A stretch of DNA of 64,000 nt from Pomphorhynchus laevis (Eukaryota > Acanthocephala > Palaeacanthocephala > Echinorhynchida > Pomphorhynchidae), in assembly GCA_012934845.2 (NCBI GenBank), contig WNNJ02001339.1:62001-126000 (forward strand), given 5' to 3'. Within the stretch, counting starts at the first letter, position 1; the number at the start of each line of letters is the position of its first letter. Made by a program: the position numbers and the translations under genes. Under the pieces are notes generated by a model, which was given only the letters and a program-made list of their open reading frames with translations, was not told the origin of the DNA and did no database searches. Shown piece by piece: positions 56,200 to 64,000 of this stretch.

Positions 56200-58980
56200 T
56201 TACGATATTTACAACTCGTTAATTCCACAAGGTCTACTGCCGCACAAATGCCCTCTTATCTAGCAAACCGTTATTCTAATGATTCGTATTCTTCCTTGGT
56301 TTTCTTAAAGGCTCCGTCATTCATAAAGTTGATATCGGTATTAATTTATATTTTCAATCTCTGGCATTGTAATATCGACGCCTTAGTATTAAGAGTGTCC
56401 GATCATTCCGTTATTTTGCTGTCAAACCCCGTCCCTTTCTTAGCGAATACGACGCAACGCTTTCTTACCCTAATGACATCCTTGCCTTCTTTAGTCATTC
56501 TCATCTTTATAAACATATTCGTGCCCTTATTATCCCGTAACTTTCGAACTCCTCTGTCAAATTTCACTTCTGCCATACCCTTTAAACCTACCTATCACAT
56601 ATCACCCAGGTTCTAGTACACCTTCCACATCTTTCTTTGTCGAACTCTTTAATCTACTCTCACACACTTCTCTCATTCACATATGTACTATTATACTTAA
56701 TGATTTTAATATCTGTTTAGATCGTCCTTATCAACTTAATACTATAAGACTAGTCACCTCGTTCAATGATTACAATTAATGCATAATAACGACTCATGCA
56801 ACTCTTATTTTTGGTGGAACTCTCGACCGCATTGCTTTCCTTATTCATCCTGACATGACATCCTCTATGTTCACCTACGATCCCAAATTTTCAGATATAT
56901 ATGCTTCCATCTTGGTGTTTCACAATCTTCCAATACAGCGTTTTCCTCCGTTCATTAAACAAATTACAATCCGATGATCTTATTTCAGCAACATCTCGTT
57001 CCTATCTGATCTCGCCGCTGAGTTCACAACTAACTACTAACCAGTTATCCTCTTTATTTGACTCTGAGTTGACCACCATCTTTGATTATTCCTGCTCTCC
57101 GTTTGCATGTTAAGAAACGATATTACCATGCTCCGTGGTTTAACTCTAATTGTCGCATGTCCAAACGCAATGTTCATCGCCTATATCGAATTTACTTAAG
57201 ACATCTCAGAAGCTGCGACCATCCTTTACTCATAAACATTATCTTGACTATCTTCGACACCGACGCTCTCATCATTTCCTTATTCATGAAAATCTTTAAG
57301 ATTCTGAAAGTATAAACTTGTGTCTTCCTAAATTACGAAAGATTCTTATAAAATCTAAAACTCAATTCTTGCTCGCATTTCGTCAATATCTTGTATCGAA
57401 CTTGATCCTAAAGCATATTATTGTTACTTATTGTCCAAAAGTATCACTCTTTACTCGTCATATTCTGTAACATACTCCCTTTTCCTTCCTCTACTGTTTT
57501 ATCTTTTGCTTGTATCCATTCAGGAGGTTTCATCTACTCTCATACACATGAATAACTTGTATTCTCAGCTATACTCAAATTCAACTTATCTTATTAAGCT
57601 AATCTGTCTTCGTATTGCCCCTGTCCTCACCACCTTATGTAATACTTTCATAAGCAATAACACTTTACCTTCTTCATGGAAGGTCGCCATCATTCGTCCT
57701 CTATTTAATAAATCACCCATCGATTCCAGTACTTCTTCATCATATCGTACTATAGTCAACCTCCAAAACATCTCTAAACTCCTCGAACGTCTCGTCCTAA
57801 ATCAAGTCAATTCTTATCTTTCCTCTTCAAACGTATATCCACCTTCAAGTCTGCTTACCGTCAAAACAATTCCACCGAAACACCATATCATAAAGTTTTA
57901 AGGACCTATTACTTGAGCGCGACAGCCATTTAGCAGTATTGTCATCTCTCTCGACCTTTCAACATCCTTTAATATAGTTAACCACTCACTTCTATTATCT
58001 TGCCTTCGTCGTCGCTACGGTTCTCTTGTAACACTTTTGCGTGGTTCGCATCCTACTTGATCGAGCGCACCTTCTCCATCAGTTATGTATCAACCTCAAT
58101 GTTCATCTAATCTTACACGCGGCGTTCCTTAAGGATCCGGTCTTGGTCCCATGATTTTCTCTTTTCTTATTGGTGACTTGTTGCGCATAAGTCAACCCTT
58201 CTGTTTCAACATAATGCAATATGCAGATAGCATCCTTCTATATTATCATTCTCGTTCCTCCAATATCGATGATCTTGCCTTGTGCTCTACTGTATGCTTA
58301 ATATCGCATTTTCTACTGACTCACCCTCAACGTGATATTTCTTTGTCCCATGTACTTCTTGATGGTAAACCTCTCCCTATCGTTGACCATTTAAAATTTC
58401 TTTGTGTTTCTTTTGATAACCTTTCGCTTTTGCACTTTGTTCGCGAAAAGGTTCGATCGTGCTTTGTTATTCTCCGTTATCTTCCACGGATTAGTCGAAT
58501 AGTTAATTTGCACATTAGCAGACAACTTATTTCCTTACTTCTCTTCCCGCCACTTAACTATTGCCTCAGTTTACTAGTCAACTTACCTAAACTTTTACTA
58601 CGCCCTATTGAACTCGTTCTCCACACAGCCGCTCGTATCTTAATGCCTCAGACGCTTTGATAATATTTTTTCATCAATAGCTTCTAAATTGACCTAGCAC
58701 ATCTCAATGCCTCACCATGTGCTTACTATTTCCTGTTTTTAGTTCCGTTCATTAAAATCCCCATTATATCTTGAACTTCCGCAGTCCACATACCTTCTCT
58801 CATTCTACAACCCAGTCACACAGGTCTCTTAGTCATTCTCTTAAATATTGCTCTAATTATGGGCTTCGTGCATTGTTTCTAGTCCACTCGCATGGAACTA
58901 CCTTCCCGTCGTCATTCGTTTCTCTCCTTTTGCACCATTAAACAGCTTCACATCTAATAATAAAGATTTTATTAAAAAAT
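56200..58980 (+). pseudogene. LINE (CR1/L2-like) endonuclease-RT, decayed
   Basis: Endonuclease: DFNICLDRPYQL near 56703 and GGTLDRIAF near 56812. RT: LPSSWKVAIIRPLFNKSP near 57665-57720, SSYRTIVNLQNISKLLERLV near 57735, LTRGVP and GPMIFSFLIGDLL near 58115-58180, MQYADSILLYYHS near 58215 and VDHLKFLCVSFDNL near 58385. The catalytic YADD has become YADS. C-terminal pieces run to about 58945, followed by an A-rich tail. Same family as the endonuclease at 24175-25145. Confidence 0.83.
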
Positions 58981-59393
58981 AACTGTATGTGGAAATTTTT
59001 TGTCAAAAATTAGAATATATAAGCAAAAGTCGAAGGATTAGTACCACGTAAGGAGAGGATTTTAGCAGACGGAGGCCAGCGGTTTTATCACATGATCTCC
59101 ATACCTCCCTTCTGTTCGAACACATCACCTCCTTCAAAGCTTTGTTCTTCCAGTCTGAAGGAGCCTTCTAATGCTGTCTTCTTAAAGGACTTACGCTTCC
59201 GAACTCCACACCGCAGCCAAGGCTATCGCAGGTGAGACATTTTCGGAAATTAGCAGAGAAGTTTAGTGGTACTAAGTTTGCTTTGTAGTAAGGATTATTT
59301 TCTTTTGAATTTCCAACACGTTACTGTATCAGAAAAACAACCACAACCGGAAACCTCAAGCCTTTTTAGAACCATTCTTTTTTCCACACTACA

Positions 59394-60420
59394 TCAGTAG
59401 TAATTCCCAGAATCGTTGTCCTCCATCAGCGTTATAGTCGCAGGGTAGTCATTCCCATAACCGTTGCAGTCCTTGCTTCTGTTATCTGATAGAACATCAA
59501 TTACACCGACAATATTAAAGGTATCTACAGTGTCAATCTCTGAACTATAAGCCCAGGTGTCCAGAAAATTTTCATAACTGTCGTTTCCAGTTCTGCTATC
59601 AATAAGAGCATCATCACACTCTCCTTTGGTTTCGATTCTGTTATCAGACAAGTCTTCAGATCGATCATCTACATCGTCGATAGATCCCACGTCCTCCATA
59701 AGCGCTATAGTCGCAAGGTAGTCATTCCCATCATTCCCATAACCGTTGCAATCATTGCTTCTGTTATCTGATAGATCATCAATGACATCGACAATATTAA
59801 AGCTATCTACAGTGTCAACCTCTGAACTATAAGCCTAGGTGTCCTCACAATCCTCATCACTGTCGTTTCCTGTTCTGCTATCAATAAGAGCATCATCACA
59901 CTCTCTTTCGGTTTCGATTCTGTTATCAGACAAGTCTTCAGATCGTTCAACTGCATCGTCAATAGATCCCACGTTGATTTCTCCATGAAAATATACAGTG
60001 CCATCACTGCCCTCGATAATTACTTAATCACAATCGTAACTTATGAACCCCTGGAAGTTGACTTCGACATGGTCAATGTAAAAACGCGAAACACCCATTG
60101 AATTGAGAGAATCCAACAAGGAATGTTTAAGAGAGCGTTCTAAGCGTTCAGAAAAATCATCTCGATCATCCAGTATCCCCTGACGACTGTCCAGTGTTGG
60201 CCATATCTTCAAGAATAATTCGTAAGCAAAATTCATTAGACCACCGTCCTCCATAGTTTTTTTAAAGTTACTTACAAATCCTTTTGAAGCTCCGACATGC
60301 ACAAATTGTCAGTTTTTTTTCGCTGGTTGTATTTTAGCTTCACATCGGTCCTTATGTCGTATATATCTTGTGCATGAAACTCAAATCCATTGTCGGTGAT
60401 GCTAACAATAAACTTAGCAT
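59394..60420 (-). pseudogene. Acidic tandem-repeat protein gene, broken
   Basis: A single minus-strand frame from 60302 to 59394, crossed by two stops (TAA at 60026-60024 and TAG near 59836). The first 92 residues are unique (NFAYELFLKIWPTLDSRQ..., FYIDHVEVNFQGFISYD). Then come two repeats of about 91-94 residues: VGSIDD, RSEDLSDNRIET, CDDALIDSRTGNDS, AYSSE.DTVD.FNIV and DLSDNRS..CNGYGND. An upstream frame (to about 60420) reads KFIVSITDNGFEFHAQDIYD and joins with a frameshift. No family recognised. It looks like a host gene or duplicate that has lost its frame, not a transposon. Confidence 0.55.
59418..59972. repeat. 273-282-bp tandem repeat (coding)
   Basis: Unit starts at 59418 and 59691 and ends near 59972; copies are about 93% identical by eye, with a 9-bp ATTCCCATC duplication in the second. 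Corresponds to the protein repeats above. Confidence 0.85.
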
Positions 60421-60427
60421 ATTGTAT

Positions 60428-60453
60428 CGTTCACACAAAAAATTGTGTGAACG
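60428..60453. repeat. 11-bp hairpin
   Basis: CGTTCACACAA (60428-60438), loop AAAA, TTGTGTGAACG (60443-60453). Confidence 0.92.
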
Positions 60454-60457
60454 GAAT

Positions 60458-60535
60458 TCCATCAATTAAACATGCATTAGATCGTAGCAGATAATCTTTG
60501 AGATAAATTGATCGATTAATTCTTTGTCTAATTCA
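60458..60535 (-). pseudogene. Gypsy gag/protease-junction scrap
   Basis: Minus-strand NRSIYLKDYLLRSN...IDGIPF, similar to 55930-56020 and to the end of the gag remnant at 54955-54995. Confidence 0.35.
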
Positions 60536-60539
60536 TTAA

Positions 60540-62450
60540 ACGTTTACTAAATTGAATTAGCAAGGCGTCTAAGAAGTGCAAAAACGTGTAATCCCACAAA
60601 ATAGATGCCTTAACATCTATCAATAAGGGATTTTCAGGTGAAAGGATGCTCCTACTAATAACGATTGATTGTTTTGATGTGAAACACTTGTAGGATGATC
60701 ATCGATAACAGGCTCTGACTTACATTATTCTACAAAATATTGTAAGTCAAAGAGAACTCTGGAAAGGTGTTTGATCGGTTTGAAGGATGAATTTGTTATA
60801 ATAATTTCAAACAATTTTCAATTTACAGAATAAATTGAACAAAACTACATTTATCTTTGTGAAATCAAAAAGAACTACGAAGAAGGATTGATCGGTAAGA
60901 TCAAAAGAAGGATTCTTCCAGGTATAATCTCCTATATAATTTCACAGATTTCTATGCGCGCATATTAATAAGTGAAGGACAAGCAAAGTGAACATCGTTT
61001 TGTATCAATTCTATCTGTACGGCTTAGAAGTTACATTTTACATTTGGTTGTATTAGTTGATTTTAAGGGCAAGACAAGATTCATTCGGAAGGATTTACAC
61101 ACTCTGCTTAACCATCAGTCATTGTTTTGGTACCATAAACGCGTATTCTGTTGTCATCAAAGTATGCGCCTGGCATGAATGGCCGCTACATTTCGGCGTT
61201 CATCGAATTTCATTGCTGGAAAATTTGTTAAGGGCTGATAAACAATGCTATAAAATTTTGGATGCTGCTGATAAACGTATGAACATTTTAGCTGTTGACA
61301 GTTTCCGTGTCACTTGATACTGACAGACTGCGGACGAAGGCTAATTTATCAACCCTTTGATTAGAGGAGAGGGTAAGTGTTTATTTTTAGTGCAAATTGA
61401 TACTTTCAGGAAATATTTCAAGAAAGAACCTGGAGCATTATCACAACAATACCCTACATTTCAGTAGAAATCCATTAATTTATGAACTCAAGACTATTCA
61501 ACTGGCTAACTAAACTCAACTGGCTAACTATGAAAACCGCATTCTATTCTGTATCCTTTGTGTCTCTTTTCAATACCTTCAAACTCGCCTTCTTATATGC
61601 ATCTTCCTACACTTACTGAATCCCGTAATAATAGATTTCAATTATTCACTCTCTTTTAAACTCGCACACCCACACATCAACATCAACCTATTGACATTGT
61701 TCATACTTTTGTTTTTCGTTATTTTTTCATTTTTATTCGCGGTAAAAACTTTTAATTTGTAATTAGTAGACTATTTTTTAGTTGACAGTAGCCACTTTAA
61801 GGAACTGTACTTAAGAGTGATTGAATCCACTATATCAAGTGTGAGGGTTGAGATTTAACGCAGAAAAGAAGGTAATGCAAGACATTTCTCGGTTCGAATA
61901 TTAGTAATGTAGCACACTTATTTTGATACTTCAAGGGAAGGTGTGCGTTCGCTCACATACATCTCAATGCTTGACAACATAAAGTTGTATGCTTAACCTC
62001 TGAAATTTTTATTTTAATGCCATTTAATTTACGTAGCACACTACCCATAAAGCCGGATTTGGACGATGTAGAAACGTGGATAGATCAATGTGTCAGCTTA
62101 GGTTAATAGCGTTCATTCCTTTGTGTATACTGGGATTGCATCTAGGTGTTGACCTCTATTTGCTTAAGACATTTTTACAACTTCAAATTAAACTTTTATC
62201 TTATAATGAGTGATTGCTTAAATGCGATAGAGTATTTTAAATACTAAGAATTATTAGAATTAAAAATTAGAATTAAACAATTAAAATACTAATTTTATTT
62301 TAAAGATATAATTATTAGGATTATTGAATTGCTAGAAAATATTAGAATTAAAAACAGTAAATGCAACAATATGTTCTGAAGTGGTGCAGCTTCAAAATTA
62401 TAAAGCATATTGACCCTAAATATATGTCATAAATAATTAATTATGTTTGA
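60540..62450. other. Region without supported genes
   Basis: Plus-strand open frames at 60972-61178 and 61057-61317 overlap in different frames and have no recognised motif. Near 61560-61740 are LINE-tail-like pyrimidine-rich stretches similar to 27560-27900. The rest is AT-rich. Confidence 0.4.
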
Positions 62451-62459
62451 GGATGTCGG

Positions 62460-64000
62460 GCGGCACCCTCAAACCCTAAGCAGTTATTCAATCACCTACT
62501 GCGCCGTAATACTGCGTCAGATAAATTTTACAGCATTGTAAACAACGCGGGCGATTTAATTGTTGACCCTATCGAAGTTGCAGAGCTCTTTTCTGCTCAT
62601 TCTGCAATTCAAGACGCGAAGTTGGATTACGACTATTTGTCCCATTACACTCAGATTCATTCGATCATGTCTTAATGACATATTTATTAGCGAATAGGAA
62701 GTCCATACAGAGCTATTCAAGCTAACACGTACTCGCGTTTATGGACCGGATGGCCTTGCATCTATACTTTTGCGCGAGCTTGCTACAGTGTTGACAAGTC
62801 GGCTATGTGCTATATTCCAGAGTTCTCTATATTCTGGGAGTTTACTAGATGACTGGAAAAGATCTATAATCTGCCCAGTGTTGAAAAAGGATGATCGCAA
62901 TCAGACTAACAATTATCGTCCCATAAGTCTAACTTCTATTGTGTGTAAAGTAATGGAGAAGATTCTACTTCGTACAGTAAGTTCACATCTAGAAGACAAT
63001 AACATCTTCAACGATGCCCAGCACGGTTTCAGACCTCACCGTTCTACGGTAACTAACCTTGTATTCTCCCGGAATAGTTGGTCGAATGCGGTTCAAGCAG
63101 GAACGGGAGTGGACACGCTCTTCTTCGATTTATCAAAGGCTTTTGATAGGGTCGTACACCGTATTCTTATCGATCAACTATCGCTATGTAGGGTTGACGG
63201 TCGCGTTAAAACTTGGATTCAGTCATTCCTAACTTATCGTTACTTTGCCGTTTCAGTATATATATTAATGATATGATTGATGTCATATCCAGTGAGTGCG
63301 CTCTATATGCCGATGATTTAAACATTTGGCGTCCAATACAAAGCACGCACGATGTAATTGAGTTGCAACGCGACGTAGACTTAATCACCAAATGGTGTCG
63401 TGCAAAGGGACTGGTTTTGAATCCTAACAAGTGTAGTCATATGCACATAGGTCCCATAAAAATCGTAGGGACATATGCGCTAGAAGATGTAAACATCGAA
63501 AAGGTTTCATGTTTCAGTGATCTAAGCGTGATCGTAAGTGAAAATATGAATACACGAGTCCACGTCCAATATGTCGCATCCAAATGTCGTCGTATGCTAG
63601 GTATGTTAAGACGCTCGTTTGGACAACTCGATCCAGTTAGTTTTCGCATTGCCTACTCTGCCCTTATAAAATCGCACATGTTATACGCGTCTCCTGCAAT
63701 ACACTCACAGCTCCGTGGCGAATTGGAAATATACCAACGGATATTACGACAAGCAACCCATATTGTGTCCTCAAACTATACCCAGAGACTGGCATTGTTG
63801 AATGTACACACTGTTGAACGTTCGCTGTCTGACGCCGACCTAGTGTATGTATGGCGGTCACTGTCTATACCTGGACATGTTTCGAAGTCTATGTTTACAA
63901 TTCGTCCACCGGGTCGACTACGAGGCCACAGACTTATGATAAAGCGCAGGCTAGGTCCCAAAACAAATTGTGTTACGATAAGTGATAGCATTGCTGACCT
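62460..64000 (+). pseudogene. LINE (Jockey/CR1-like) RT, cut by window end
   Basis: Linker (LFNHLLRRNTASDKF near 62485), then the open frame 62770-63276: LLDDWKRSIICPVLKKDDRN, NYRPISLTSIVCKVMEKILL, HGFRPHRSTVTNLVFSRNSW and FFDLSKAFDRVVH. After 63255 the frame moves to YINDMIDVISSECALYADDL and an open C-terminal region that runs to the window end. The stretch that normally holds VTSGVPQGSVLGPLLF is missing, a deletion of about 25-30 residues. Otherwise the least decayed LINE here. Confidence 0.87.

Overview
This is an AT-rich stretch of a metazoan nuclear genome, most likely an invertebrate. Host genes are split by GT-AG introns, and most of the rest is decayed or young transposable elements: several non-LTR retrotransposon (LINE) families, two kinds of Penelope-like elements, a mariner-type DNA transposon, Ty3/gypsy elements and AT-rich tandem repeats. 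I cannot name the species. The window has no prokaryotic operons, no rRNA or tRNA that I could recognise, and no CRISPR array.

Host genes, about 7.5-21.7 kb, minus strand. A six-exon gene for a START-domain lipid-transfer protein (STARD7-like, 293 aa) can be rebuilt exon by exon between 21726 and 8307. Every junction keeps phase and has GT-AG borders. Its large introns hold Penelope-like reverse transcriptase fragments, two nearly identical 584-bp repeats and small palindromes. Only 61 bp after its stop codon a second same-strand ORF of 233 aa begins, possibly related to nucleolus and neural progenitor protein. The gap contains an AATAAA and a good 3' splice acceptor, which suggests a trans-spliced operon. 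A 1.29-kb mariner-type element with 23-bp terminal inverted repeats and several frameshifts lies beyond it at 5920-7206.

1-5.9 kb: decayed pieces of a retroelement tail domain (zinc-binding, probable PD-(D/E)XK-like), one of them between 100-bp direct repeats, plus a LINE 3' half. 22-29 kb: a GIY-YIG Penelope-like element, LINE endonuclease and RT fragments on both strands, and an intact 301-aa copy of the retroelement tail domain.

29.8-33.8 kb: a young-looking complete Ty3/gypsy element, minus strand, with identical 107-bp LTRs and one uninterrupted 1236-codon gag-pol frame, inserted among LINE fragments. 34-38.4 kb: a nearly full-length but decayed LINE. 38.5-40.5 kb: a satellite built on a 22-bp unit, a scrap of which also sits inside the neighbouring LINE.

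41-64 kb: further LINE copies, one with an internal duplication of about 0.8 kb, a gypsy gag remnant, a broken gene for an acidic repeat protein, and a LINE cut off by the window end. Unusual signals include two copies of a repeat carrying a hammerhead-ribozyme-like core, a paired structured motif downstream of the Penelope-like RT copies, and a covarying hairpin in LINE 3' tails.
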